Assembly: GCA_035468175.1 (NCBI GenBank)
Contig: DATITC010000127.1
Location: forward strand, 1-25,481
Length of the DNA: 25,481 bases
Source of the DNA: JAVEDQ01 sp035468175
GTDB taxonomy: Bacteria; Actinomycetota; Actinomycetes; Frankiales; Frankiaceae
Direction: 5' to 3'
The position numbers and the translations under genes are program-made. The notes below the pieces were generated by a model. That model searched no databases. It was not told where the DNA came from and worked only from the letters and a program-made list of their open reading frames with translations. This document shows, one piece after another, positions 1 through 7,721 of the stretch (the first letter of the stretch is position 1; every line of letters starts with the position of its first letter).

Positions 1-45
1 GCTTGTGGCCGGGCGGAGGTCGTGGCGCATGCGCTCGTGGACTAG
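1..45 (+). CDS. Possible 3' end of an upstream gene
   Basis: The first frame of the window reads ACGRAEVVAHALVD and then a TAG stop at 43-45, with G or C at most third codon positions. The string resembles the last helix of LuxR-type DNA-binding domains, which often end in an R-A-E-x-V-x-x-A-L pattern. Only 14 residues are visible, so this is a weak inference. A chance open stretch is equally possible. Confidence 0.22.
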   Translation, partial: ACGRAEVVAHALVD

Positions 46-66
46 CGCTGGCGCATCGCCAAGATC

Positions 67-130
67 AACGCTGCCCGGAACCGCCGGAGCCCCCCGGAAC
101 CCCGCCTCGGCGATCTCTCCCGGCAGCGTT
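67..130. repeat. 64-nt dispersed inverted-repeat element, copy A
   Basis: The element begins AACGCTGCC (67-75) and ends GGCAGCGTT (122-130), a perfect 9-bp terminal inverted repeat around a GC-rich core. Copy B at 1079-1142 has exactly the same length. Its last 20 bases are identical to 111-130, and it shares AACGCTGCCCG at the other end. A diverged third copy lies at 23175-23237. Base 130 is also the last base of the stop codon of the minus-strand nuclease-like gene, so the element abuts the 3' end of that gene. Confidence 0.75.
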
Positions 131-1002
131 CAGCGGGCGGAGCCCAGGGCTAGCGCGGCGCGCACTTCCGCCATGATCCCGTCGGGTTGGTCCAATACCT
201 CCGCGGCGGCGAAGTGCAGCACCTGCCAGCGCGCGATCAGAGTCTTCCGCCCACGCTGGCGGTCCTTGATGAAGCTCCCGTACTGATTGTGAAACTCGAA
301 GCCGTCGATCTCCGCGATCAGCCGATGGCGGGGCCAGGCGAAGTCCGCGCGACCGATGAACGTCCCGTCGAGCCAGACGGGGTGTTGCGGGACTGGCGCC
401 GGCAGCCCCGCTTGGTGGAGCATGGCGCGGAAGACGGACTCGGGGTTCGAGGCGTGCCGGGCGTCTGCCAGGTCAACGGCGATGGCGGCCGGGAGTCGCC
501 CCGGCCATCTGCCGCGGTCGCCCAGGCCGTCGAGCAGTTGCTCCTTCTCCAGGACCCCTGTGCGGAGGAGCTTGTCGAGCATCGGCAGGGACTCGGCAAG
601 CTGCAGCTCACCGGCGACATCGAGCGCGGTCCGTACTGGAGACGTGAGCCGAACACCGGCGACGAGGACGACCTCGTCCGCTGCCTGGGCGCCGCGATGG
701 AGCCGGGTCCCGGGCCACGGCCGTGGACAGCGCGCACGCGGGACGAGCAGGTGCACGTCTTCGTCGGGCTCGGCGTCCAACCAGCCATAGCGCCGGGCGG
801 CGGTGACGCCACACAGTGCGGCGGGGTGGCCGACCGCAGCGAGAGCGAGCTCCGGAGCCCGGGTGGGATCCACCAGCCGGAAGCAGTCCTCCGAGCGCAC
901 GGCCAGCCCGGCCGCCCGGAGCCGGGCGAGCTGACGGATGCCGACACCGACCTCCTTCGCCTCTGCCGCCGTGAACTCGCCGAGCAGGACCGTGGGGAGC
1001 AC
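130..1002 (-). CDS. AbiEi-type winged-helix / DUF559 (Vsr-like nuclease fold) protein
   Basis: The 290-residue product starts at a GTG. Its N-terminal part (about 1-60) resembles the winged-helix antitoxin domain of AbiEi-type proteins: a short helix-turn-helix with an A-R-L-R-A-A-G-L turn. The C-terminal third (about 205-285) matches the DUF559 pattern of the PD-(D/E)xK superfamily: A-D-F-A-W-P, then A-E-I-D-G-F-E-F-H, then K-D-R-Q-R and a W-Q-V-L-H-F strand. This combination is a frequent actinobacterial family of unproven function, often annotated as type IV toxin-antitoxin or as DUF559. No AbiEii nucleotidyltransferase partner is adjacent, so a complete toxin-antitoxin pair is not supported. 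No clear Shine-Dalgarno precedes the start. The gene sits precisely between two 64-nt repeat copies, which suggests that gene and repeat may have moved together. Confidence 0.8.
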   Translation of the reverse strand: MLPTVLLGEFTAAEAKEVGVGIRQLARLRAAGLAVRSEDCFRLVDPTRAPELALAAVGHPAALCGVTAARRYGWLDAEPDEDVHLLVPRARCPRPWPGTRLHRGAQAADEVVLVAGVRLTSPVRTALDVAGELQLAESLPMLDKLLRTGVLEKEQLLDGLGDRGRWPGRLPAAIAVDLADARHASNPESVFRAMLHQAGLPAPVPQHPVWLDGTFIGRADFAWPRHRLIAEIDGFEFHNQYGSFIKDRQRGRKTLIARWQVLHFAAAEVLDQPDGIMAEVRAALALGSAR

Positions 1003-1319
1003 GGGGGCAGACTGCCGGAAGCCAGATGGGCGAGTCGCACGTCATCCACAGGCGTCCGCCCGCAGCCCGGTCGGCGCGAACGCTGCCCGCAACCGGCGGG
1101 CAGCGCAAGGAACCGGACTTCTCGATCTCTCCCGGCAGCGTTCGGGACCACCGGCCCGGCAAGCGCCGGGGCCCGAGGGGGACACCTGACCGGGTGGTGA
1201 CCGGCTACAGAGCTCCGCTCGGCTTGGCGGTGTGACATTTGCCCGACGCGCCGTGGCGAATATTCACGATCGATCACCGCCCCGTACGCTCCGGCAAGAC
1301 CCTTGACACGGGAGGATCC
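1003..1319. other. Intergenic stretch between nuclease-like gene and etfD
   Basis: This 317-base stretch separates divergent genes. It holds copy B of the 64-nt element (1079-1142) and, close to etfD, a somewhat A/T-richer segment (1258-1275) that could carry the promoter. An in-frame TTG at 1239 could lengthen etfD by 27 residues, but no ribosome binding site supports it. I see no RNA gene or further coding region here. Confidence 0.5.
1079..1142. repeat. 64-nt dispersed inverted-repeat element, copy B
   Basis: The termini are AACGCTGCC (1079-1087) and GGCAGCGTT (1134-1142), as in copy A and at the same 64-nt length. The right-hand 20 bases are identical to copy A and an internal GGAACC block is shared with a one-base shift, while the rest of the core differs. 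It lies 76 bases upstream of the start codon of the minus-strand nuclease-like gene, in the same orientation as copy A. Confidence 0.75.
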
Positions 1320-1322
1320 GTG
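1311..1322 (+). promoter_or_regulatory. Ribosome binding site and GTG start of etfD
   Basis: GGAGGA at 1311-1316 is followed three bases later by GTG at 1320. Downstream, the reading frame opens directly into a hydrophobic helix. This decides the start against the upstream in-frame TTG at 1239, whose extra residues look unlike a signal sequence. Confidence 0.65.
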
Positions 1323-3725
1323 GCTGTTCGTTTGGTGATCGGTCTCCTTATGACCGTCGCTGCTCTGGCCGTCGCCGGCCGGCGCGTTTTCTGGCTCTAC
1401 AAGTTGATCGCCTCGGGCCAGCCCGTCGATCGTATGGACCACCTGCCCAAGCGGCTGTGGGTCCAGCTGACGGAGGTCTTCGGCCAGCGCAAGCTGCTGA
1501 AGTGGAGCGGTCCGGGCATCGCCCACTTCTTCACCTTCTGGGGCTTCATCGTCCTCGGGGTGACGATCATCGAGGCGTACGGCGCCCTGTTCAGCCGTGA
1601 CTTCCACATCCCGTTCATCGGGAAGATGACCTGGCTGGGCTTCCTCGAGGACTTCTTCACGGCGGCCGTGCTGCTGTCGCTGGTGTACTTCTCGATCACG
1701 CGTATCCGGAAGGCGCCGTCCCGGCTGCACCGGTCGAGCCGCTTCTACGGCTCGCACACCGGTCCGGCCTGGGTCATCCTCGGGCTGATCTCGCTGGTCG
1801 TGTTCACGCTCGCCTGGTACCGCGGGGCCCAGATCAACACCGGCCACTTCCCGTTCGCCAACAACGCGAACGTCCCCTACGCCGACCGCGCCGCCGACGC
1901 CTCGTGGTGGACCTTCACGTCGAAGGCTGCGGCGTACGTCCTCCACCCGCTCGGCTCCGGCGCGAACGACGTGCTCGAAACGGTCGGCATCCTCGCCCAG
2001 CTCGCCGTGATCTTCGGCTTTCTCGTGCTGGTCGTGTACTCCAAGCACCTGCACATCTTCCTGGCGCCGATCAACGCCAGCACCAAGCGGCTCCCGAAGG
2101 CGCTCGGACCGCTGGCCACCTCGCCGGACCTCGAGGCCCTCATGGAAGAAGAGGACCCGATCATCGGTGTCGGCAAGGTCGAGCACTTCAACTGGCGCAA
2201 CATGCTGGACTTCGCGACCTGCACCGAGTGTGGTCGCTGCCAGAGCCAGTGCCCTGCCTGGAACACCGGGAAGCCGCTCTCCCCCAAGCTGCTGATCATG
2301 GACCTGCGGGACCACCTGTTCGCGAAGGCTCCGTTCCTGCTCGGCGGTGGTGGCAAGGCTGCGACCGGCATCGAGGAAGACGCCGGAGCGACGGAGCCGG
2401 ACGGCAAGGCCGGCAACAAGGAGCACCACCACGGCGTCCCGGAGTCCGGCTTCGGCCGCGTGCCCGAGCCCGGCAAGGCGCAGGACGACCGTCCGCTCGT
2501 GGGCGACGCGGCCTCCGGCGGCGTCATCGACCCGGACGTCCTGTGGTCCTGCACCACCTGCGGCGCCTGCGTCGAGCAGTGCCCGGTGGACATCGAGCAC
2601 GTGGACCACATCCTCGAGATGCGGCGCTACCAGGTGCTGATCGAATCGGAGTTCCCGAGCGAGGCCGGCGTCATGCTGCGCAACCTCGAGAACAACGCCA
2701 ACCCGTGGGGCGTGAACCCGAAAACGCGCACCGAGTGGATGCACGACATGCCGTTCGAGGTCCGCTTGATCGAAGAGGGCGACAAGATCCCGGACGACGT
2801 CGAGTACCTGTTCTGGGTCGGCTGCGCCGGCGCCATCGAGGACCGGTCGAAGAAGGTCACCCGCGCCTTCGCCGAACTGATGCACATGGCGGGCGTCGAG
2901 TTCGCCGTGCTCGGTACCGGTGAGTCGTGCTCGGGTGACCCGGCTCGCCGCCTCGGCAACGAGTACCTGTTCCAGGAGCTCGCGAAGACCAACATCGAGG
3001 TGCTGAACGCAGCCGCCCCGAAGAAGATCGTCGCGACCTGCCCGCACTGCTTCAACGCCCTCGGCCGGGAGTACCCGGCGTTCGGCGGCAACTACGAGGT
3101 GCTGCACCACACCCAGCTGCTCGGCCAGCTCGTCGCCGAGGGCCGGCTCACCCCGGTCACCCCCGTCGAGGGTCTCGTGACCTACCACGACCCTTGCTAT
3201 CTGGGGCGGCACAACGAGGTCTACACCCCGCCGCGCGAGGTGCTCGCCTCCGTGCCCGGGCTGGAGTCGAAGGAGATGCACCGCTGTAAGGAGCGGGGCT
3301 TCTGCTGCGGCGCCGGCGGCGCCCGGATGTGGATGGAAGAGAAGATCGGCAAGCAGGTCAACGTCGAGCGGGTGGACGAGGCCATCGGTCTCGACCCCGA
3401 CATCGTCTCGACCGCCTGCCCGTTCTGCATCGTCATGCTCTCCGACGCCGTCACGGCCAAGAAGCAGTCCGGCGAGGTGAAGGACGAGCTCGAGGTCCTC
3501 GACGTGTCGCAGCTGCTCCTCCGTTCGGTGAAGGAGGGCGCGAAGGTGCCCGTCGGCGTCGGTGCCGGGGGGCTCAGCACGGACGACGACCTCGGCGGAG
3601 AGGGCCCGGTCCGGTCGGACCCCACGTCGACCGCCGGCGCCGATCAGGGGCAGCTCTCCCCGGAGGCGACATCCGACAGCGGTGACCCCGATTCCTCCAG
3701 CGGCGGTCACGAGCAGAAGACCTGA
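1320..3725 (+). CDS. etfD: EtfD-type membrane Fe-S oxidoreductase (ETF:menaquinone electron transfer)
   Basis: The predicted 801-residue protein fuses a NarI/HdrE-like membrane domain (about five helices within residues 1-250) to a ferredoxin-like domain and a HdrD-type CCG domain. Two [4Fe-4S] motifs are visible, C301-x2-C304-x2-C307-x3-C311-P and C411-x2-C414-x2-C417-x3-C421-P. They are separated by an unusual Gly/Asp/His-rich insert. Cysteine-rich CCG motifs follow (C-P-H-C-F, F-C-C-G-A-G-G at about 661-667, C-P-F-C). This is the architecture of M. tuberculosis Rv0338c, which takes electrons from electron transfer flavoprotein during acyl-CoA oxidation and passes them to the quinone pool. 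The acyl-CoA dehydrogenases elsewhere in the window are the likely ultimate donors. The last 60 residues are acidic, Ser/Gly-rich and probably disordered. It is monocistronic, with a strong hairpin just downstream. Confidence 0.88.
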   Translation: MAVRLVIGLLMTVAALAVAGRRVFWLYKLIASGQPVDRMDHLPKRLWVQLTEVFGQRKLLKWSGPGIAHFFTFWGFIVLGVTIIEAYGALFSRDFHIPFIGKMTWLGFLEDFFTAAVLLSLVYFSITRIRKAPSRLHRSSRFYGSHTGPAWVILGLISLVVFTLAWYRGAQINTGHFPFANNANVPYADRAADASWWTFTSKAAAYVLHPLGSGANDVLETVGILAQLAVIFGFLVLVVYSKHLHIFLAPINASTKRLPKALGPLATSPDLEALMEEEDPIIGVGKVEHFNWRNMLDFATCTECGRCQSQCPAWNTGKPLSPKLLIMDLRDHLFAKAPFLLGGGGKAATGIEEDAGATEPDGKAGNKEHHHGVPESGFGRVPEPGKAQDDRPLVGDAASGGVIDPDVLWSCTTCGACVEQCPVDIEHVDHILEMRRYQVLIESEFPSEAGVMLRNLENNANPWGVNPKTRTEWMHDMPFEVRLIEEGDKIPDDVEYLFWVGCAGAIEDRSKKVTRAFAELMHMAGVEFAVLGTGESCSGDPARRLGNEYLFQELAKTNIEVLNAAAPKKIVATCPHCFNALGREYPAFGGNYEVLHHTQLLGQLVAEGRLTPVTPVEGLVTYHDPCYLGRHNEVYTPPREVLASVPGLESKEMHRCKERGFCCGAGGARMWMEEKIGKQVNVERVDEAIGLDPDIVSTACPFCIVMLSDAVTAKKQSGEVKDELEVLDVSQLLLRSVKEGAKVPVGVGAGGLSTDDDLGGEGPVRSDPTSTAGADQGQLSPEATSDSGDPDSSSGGHEQKT

Positions 3726-3743
3726 TCAGAGTTGACCGCGCAC

Positions 3744-3781
3744 GACGGGCGGGTGGCGCTTTCCGGCGCCGCCCGCCCGTC
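3744..3781 (+). terminator. Hairpin terminator after etfD
   Basis: Arms 3744-3759 and 3766-3781 pair over 16 positions, including one G-U wobble, around a six-base loop. The hairpin starts 18 bases after the etfD stop. There is no U-tract, which is common for actinobacterial terminators. Confidence 0.7.
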
Positions 3782-3790
3782 GGCATCGCG

Positions 3791-3835
3791 GCGGTCGTCG
3801 GTCCGGCGGTCGTCGGTCCTGCAGTCGTCGTCGGG
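3791..3835 (+). repeat. 15-bp tandem repeat, about three units
   Basis: Units 3791-3805 and 3806-3820 differ only in their last base (GCGGTCGTCGGTCCG and GCGGTCGTCGGTCCT). A third, diverged unit follows at 3821-3835. The repeat is non-coding and lies between the etfD terminator and the ESX-like genes. Confidence 0.6.
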
Positions 3836-3948
3836 CAGACGCCTGTGGACGGTGGGCGCCTGTCCACCGGCCGCGGGTTCGAGGTGCGGGAGGTCGTAGC
3901 CGGCTCCTAGCGTCGGTCGCGTCACCTCGTTTCGCCTGGGAGCACCGC

Positions 3949-4242
3949 ATGCCAGACCCGTCCCGACTCGTCGTCACTCCGTCCCTCATCGCCGATGCCG
4001 GCCGCCAGCTGTCCGCGTTTGCCGGCACCCTCGACCGAACCGCGGGCCACTTCGGTGGCCCACGCCCCGCCCCGCCTCTCGGCGACGCCGGGTGCACGAT
4101 GGCCTACCTCCGAGCCCACCACGAGTTGGCGGGGCTGGTGACCACGGCGGTGGTCCAGGGCCGATCGTTCGCCGCGGCCTTGGGCGACGCTGCGGTTCTG
4201 TACGAGGCGCTCGACGGCGACCCGCGACAGGCCGCGGCATGA
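3949..4242 (+). CDS. Small ESX/EspC-like type VII secretion protein
   Basis: The 97-residue, mostly helical protein has no signal peptide or membrane segment. It begins M-P-D-P-S-R-L-V-V-T-P-S-L-I-A-D-A-G-R-Q-L, a layout typical of EspC-like/WXG100-related proteins (short N-terminal strand, then a long helix). A second helix follows after the Pro/Gly-rich turn near residues 38-47. GGGAG about 8 bases before the ATG serves as ribosome binding site. The gene overlaps the next one by four bases (ATGA), so the two are translationally coupled and probably form a heterodimer exported together. No WXG motif is visible in this member, and no ESX core genes are in the window. Assignment to the type VII group rests on length, helix pattern and partner, not on a diagnostic residue. 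Confidence 0.6.
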   Translation: MPDPSRLVVTPSLIADAGRQLSAFAGTLDRTAGHFGGPRPAPPLGDAGCTMAYLRAHHELAGLVTTAVVQGRSFAAALGDAAVLYEALDGDPRQAAA

Positions 4243-5696
4243 ACCGGATCGGCCCGGCAGCACTCGACCTGCACCTGCCGCCGGAACTCGCCTCGGTCGA
4301 CCCCGCCGCACTCCGGTCCCGAGCCGTCGAACACCAAACGGACGCAGGCGCAGCGGACGCCCAAGCTGCTGCGCTGCGGACCGCCGTCATCCGGCTCGTT
4401 CCGGCTGCCTGGCTCGGCCTCGGCGCCTCGTCCTTCGCGACCGGCGCCCTGCTGCAGGCGAACAGCCTGGCGGGCGTGGCGGCGGCGGGCCGCGATCTCG
4501 CCACCACTCTGGACGCGCTCGCCGGAGCACTGGAGCAGGCGCGGGCGGACGCCTCTGCGGCGGTCCGCACGGGTCAACAGCTGGACGACGAGGTCGCGAC
4601 CGAGAACGCCTTCTGGGCACGCCGCCCGGAACCCGAACGCGTGGACCCCGACCCGGCCCGACTGGAAACCCAAGCCGCCGCCGCGCGTTCGCTGCAAGCG
4701 CGGCTGGCCGCGGCGACGGACGCGGCTCGGCGCGCATGGGCGCAGGCGAGCGCGGCCTTCGACCTCGTCGCCTACCAGATGCCGGCGCTTTCGGCCGCGA
4801 TGTCCGGCTCAGCCGACGACGGCTGGCGGCCCTCGACCAACCTGTCCGCGCTGCCGGCCGTCGACTGGCGACGGCTCGTCGGGCTCTCCCCGGTCTGTCA
4901 GGGCGCGGGGTGGGCGGGGGCCGGGGTGCTGGTCGGGCCGGACGGACGGCATTACCCCCTGGTGGTTCCCTGGATCGAGGATGCGCGCGGCCGCTGGTCC
5001 GCGGACCTCGCCCCGGCCGAGCAGGCCGTGTCGACGCTCGGGGGAGCCGACCCGGGCTGGCACGAGATCGGGGTGCGGTTCGGGATCGACAGCTTCGGTC
5101 CGCCCGCGGGCACCGCCACAAAGGCCGCGATCGTCACCGCCGGCTTCCTCGGCAACGCGCCGCAGATGATCGGGCGGCTCCGACCGGACTTGCTCCCCCT
5201 GCTGCGGTGGACGACGTCCGGCCTGCCCACGTTGTCACCACCGACGGGGAAATCGGCCATCCCACCTCCGCGGGGCGGTGGCACGGCGCAGATCCCCCGC
5301 TCGGCGCTCGTGCAAGAGGACGATCGGCTCGGCTGGACGTCCGACACATCCGGCGCATCGCCGAACCGGGCCGCGCACCGTGGCGGATCGGACGTCGTTG
5401 CGAGCAAGGCCACGCCGTTCACGCCGAACCTGGTGGGATTGGCCGACTCGGGCCTGGCCGGGCTGGGGACCGCAGGTCGGCTCGACGACAGCCGCCTCGT
5501 GGCCTACCGGGCAACCTTCGAGGAAAACGCCGACGGGCGCGTTCGGGCTCGAGTGGTCACCTACCGGGTGCGGGACGGGAGCAACGGACCCACGGTGTTG
5601 TCCGACGACGTCTCGGTGACGCCCGAGGGTCGGCTCGGGCGCGCACCCGTCACCTACCGCACACCGGCCACGCCGCAGGTGGCGACCGTGGACTGA
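4239..5696 (+). CDS. Large WXG-like protein, putative type VII secretion substrate
   Basis: I place the start at the ATG overlapping the stop of the preceding gene, giving 485 residues. The N-terminal 170 residues are Ala-rich helices with an A-A-W-L-G-L-G-A-S-S-F turn resembling the W-x-G turn of WXG100/PPE-type proteins, followed by a long helical hairpin. The middle (about 190-330) is a globular, Trp-rich segment that I do not recognise. A Pro/Ser/Gly-rich linker (about 330-400) leads to a short C-terminal beta-rich part. No toxin motif, signal peptide or membrane helix is visible. Coupling to the small EspC-like partner suggests the two are made and exported as a pair. Its function is unknown. 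Confidence 0.62.
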   Translation: MNRIGPAALDLHLPPELASVDPAALRSRAVEHQTDAGAADAQAAALRTAVIRLVPAAWLGLGASSFATGALLQANSLAGVAAAGRDLATTLDALAGALEQARADASAAVRTGQQLDDEVATENAFWARRPEPERVDPDPARLETQAAAARSLQARLAAATDAARRAWAQASAAFDLVAYQMPALSAAMSGSADDGWRPSTNLSALPAVDWRRLVGLSPVCQGAGWAGAGVLVGPDGRHYPLVVPWIEDARGRWSADLAPAEQAVSTLGGADPGWHEIGVRFGIDSFGPPAGTATKAAIVTAGFLGNAPQMIGRLRPDLLPLLRWTTSGLPTLSPPTGKSAIPPPRGGGTAQIPRSALVQEDDRLGWTSDTSGASPNRAAHRGGSDVVASKATPFTPNLVGLADSGLAGLGTAGRLDDSRLVAYRATFEENADGRVRARVVTYRVRDGSNGPTVLSDDVSVTPEGRLGRAPVTYRTPATPQVATVD

Positions 5697-5732
5697 GTAC
5701 CGCGACCGGCTACCCCAAGAACGTCCGCTCCG

Positions 5733-7535
5733 TCAGCCCGTGGGCTCCGTGACCCGGGGATCGGCCGGGCTCGGTGCGGCGCTGCCGGGGTCACACGGCA
5801 GCGCCGGCGGCTGCTCGCTCGGAGGATCCTGGACCGAGGGGCTGGGCGACGGACTTGGCGACTCCGTCAGGGGCCCGCCGGGTGCTTGGGGCCCGCCGGG
5901 TGCTTGAGGCCCGCTGGGTGCTTGGGGCCCGCTGGATGCCGGGAGCGGGCTGGGCGTCGGGGCCGGCGTGAGCGTCACCGTCGTGACACCCGTGCTCGCC
6001 GACCACACGGCCGACCCCTGCGCGAAGTCGTTGCGGCGACCGCCCGGCGCCGCGTACTCGTCCGACGTCGGGTAGCCGAGAGTGCCGCTCGCGCCGCCCA
6101 GGGAGAGCCACGTCGCCCGGATCGCTCCCTGGACCTGATGCGCGCCGGTTGTCGGCGACCAGTAGATCGAGCCGGACCGACCGGAGAAGTTGTTGTACCG
6201 GCCGACCCCGTCCGAGGCGCCGGTCTCGTCGGTCGTCGGATAACCCAGCGCGCTGCGCTCCCAGCCGAGCGCCGCCCACTTCGCCCGGATCGCCCCCTGG
6301 ATCTCGTGCGCCCCGGTCGACGGCGACCAGTAGATCGAGCCACCGGCCCCGGAGAAGTGGTTGTACCGACCGACCCCGTCCGGAGTCGCCGTCTCGTCCG
6401 TGACGGGCAGGCCCAGGACGCCGTCCGGCCCACCGAGCGCGAGGTAGCGGCCGAGGATGTCGCCGTGCACCTCGTGTGCCCCACCCGCCGACGAGTAGTA
6501 GATGCGGCCGCCCGCATAGTTCTGCGCTCGGCCGCCGGGAACGGCGTACTCGCCTCCGACCGGCGCCCCGAGCATCGAGCGGTTCCCACCGAGGGCTGAG
6601 TACCGGCCCGCGATCGGGGTGACGGCGGAGGGCCCTGTCGACCCCCGCGCGAAAGCGTCGAGCTGGGCCTGGGAGCCGTTGAAGACGTCCTGGTCACCCG
6701 GGAAGATCCCGCGGTCGTTGTACTGCCAGAAGGTGTGGAAGCCCCATCCGGCCGGCATCAGTCCCGGGGTGCTTGCGTACCGGGCGATGAACAGCGGGTT
6801 GGCCGACCCGAAGTTCCCGTTGCTGCCGGTACAGGTGTTCCACCAGTCGCGGGTGCTGTAGATGGTGGGATACCGGCCGGTGCGGGCTGCCACTGTGCGG
6901 GAGAACTCGCCGATCCAGGCTGACAAGGCGGACGGGCTCATCGAGTAGCACGTAGAGCCGTACGGGTTGTATTCGATGTCCAGCATCGGCGGCAGGGTCC
7001 GGCCGTCCGCGGTCCAGCCGCCGCCGTGGTCGACGAAGTAGTTCGCTTGCGTCGCTCCGCTGGTTCGGTTGGGCAGGGCGAAGTGGTAGGCCCCGCGGAT
7101 CAGCCCGGCCCCGGCCGATCCGTTGTATTGCTGGCCGAAGTACGGGTTGGTGTAGCCGTTGCTCTCGGTGGCCTTGATGTAGACGAAGCGTCCGCCGGCA
7201 CGGGCCGCCGCCGGCCAGTCGACGTTCCCCTGGAAGGCACTGACGTCCATTCCGTAGGGCTGGGCGGCCGCGGCGGCGGACACCTGCGGGGCCGCCCTCG
7301 CGCCGACCCCGGGCCCGGCGTCGGACGGTTCGTGCGAGCGGACGGTCGAGCCCATGTGATCGGCATTCGGGTCGAACACCGCGTTGAAGGCGGCGAGTTC
7401 CGTGGCCCTCGCCCGGCTGACCGAGGTCGCGGTCACCGTGGGCAGGGTCGCGACTCCGAGAACGCCGACGAGTACCGCGACGGCCGCGATCGTCCATGGG
7501 AGGACGGAGATCGCAGAACGGGACCGAGGCGGCAC
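5733..7535 (-). CDS. Secreted GH25 lysozyme (N-acetylmuramidase) with LGFP repeats
   Basis: The protein has about 600 residues. An N-terminal hydrophobic helix (about 13-33) acts as signal peptide or anchor. A GH25 muramidase domain (about 94-298) carries G-M-D-V-S-A-F-Q-G, Y-I-K-A-T-E and the catalytic pair in L-D-I-E-Y-N (D186 and E188). Four LGFP-type repeats (about 305-520) bind the cell wall. The tail is Pro/Ser/Gln-rich with repeated G-P-Q-A-P units. It would cleave the beta-1,4 bonds of peptidoglycan outside the membrane. The start is uncertain: the GTG at 7535 sits 4 bases after GGAGG, whereas an in-frame TTG at 7568 adds 11 residues but has no ribosome binding site. The gene is convergent with the ESX-like pair, only 36 bases away, with no clear terminator between. 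Confidence 0.88.
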   Translation of the reverse strand: MPPRSRSAISVLPWTIAAVAVLVGVLGVATLPTVTATSVSRARATELAAFNAVFDPNADHMGSTVRSHEPSDAGPGVGARAAPQVSAAAAAQPYGMDVSAFQGNVDWPAAARAGGRFVYIKATESNGYTNPYFGQQYNGSAGAGLIRGAYHFALPNRTSGATQANYFVDHGGGWTADGRTLPPMLDIEYNPYGSTCYSMSPSALSAWIGEFSRTVAARTGRYPTIYSTRDWWNTCTGSNGNFGSANPLFIARYASTPGLMPAGWGFHTFWQYNDRGIFPGDQDVFNGSQAQLDAFARGSTGPSAVTPIAGRYSALGGNRSMLGAPVGGEYAVPGGRAQNYAGGRIYYSSAGGAHEVHGDILGRYLALGGPDGVLGLPVTDETATPDGVGRYNHFSGAGGSIYWSPSTGAHEIQGAIRAKWAALGWERSALGYPTTDETGASDGVGRYNNFSGRSGSIYWSPTTGAHQVQGAIRATWLSLGGASGTLGYPTSDEYAAPGGRRNDFAQGSAVWSASTGVTTVTLTPAPTPSPLPASSGPQAPSGPQAPGGPQAPGGPLTESPSPSPSPSVQDPPSEQPPALPCDPGSAAPSPADPRVTEPTG

Positions 7536-7721
7536 CACACCTCCGGGGGGAGAGGCATTCGGCGGCAATCCGCACCCGGTGACGAGCGGAGGAGCGGTGC
7601 CCTGAAGCGGATGACCAGGTAGGCCGAAGGAGCTTCCGCGACCGAACCAGAGAATTCGCCAAATTTAGGCAGATCGTGCGACATTCGCTGCCGCACGCCT
7701 ACCCAGGCTGGCGGCTCCGAA

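Noticed and set aside
67..130. Integron attC site
   Set aside because: The position right after a gene and the length fit, but the flanking bases do not match the RYYYAAC and GTTRRRY core sites, and no integrase is present in the window.
318..3710. An open minus-strand frame of more than 1100 codons opposite etfD and the nuclease-like gene
   Set aside because: It is antisense to two genes with clear motifs, is very rich in Arg/Val/Leu/Asp/Glu as expected for a shadow of high-GC coding sequence, and has no recognisable domain.
5778..5805. Perfect 10-bp hairpin near the 3' end of the lysozyme gene
   Set aside because: It lies within the coding sequence for the Ala/Ser/Pro-rich tail, 45 bases before the stop, and has no U-tract. 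Repetitive codons explain it well enough.
7569..7721. Possible c-di-AMP (ydaO) riboswitch before the lysozyme gene
   Set aside because: Such riboswitches often precede actinobacterial cell-wall hydrolases, but the conserved core segments cannot be found in this short leader.
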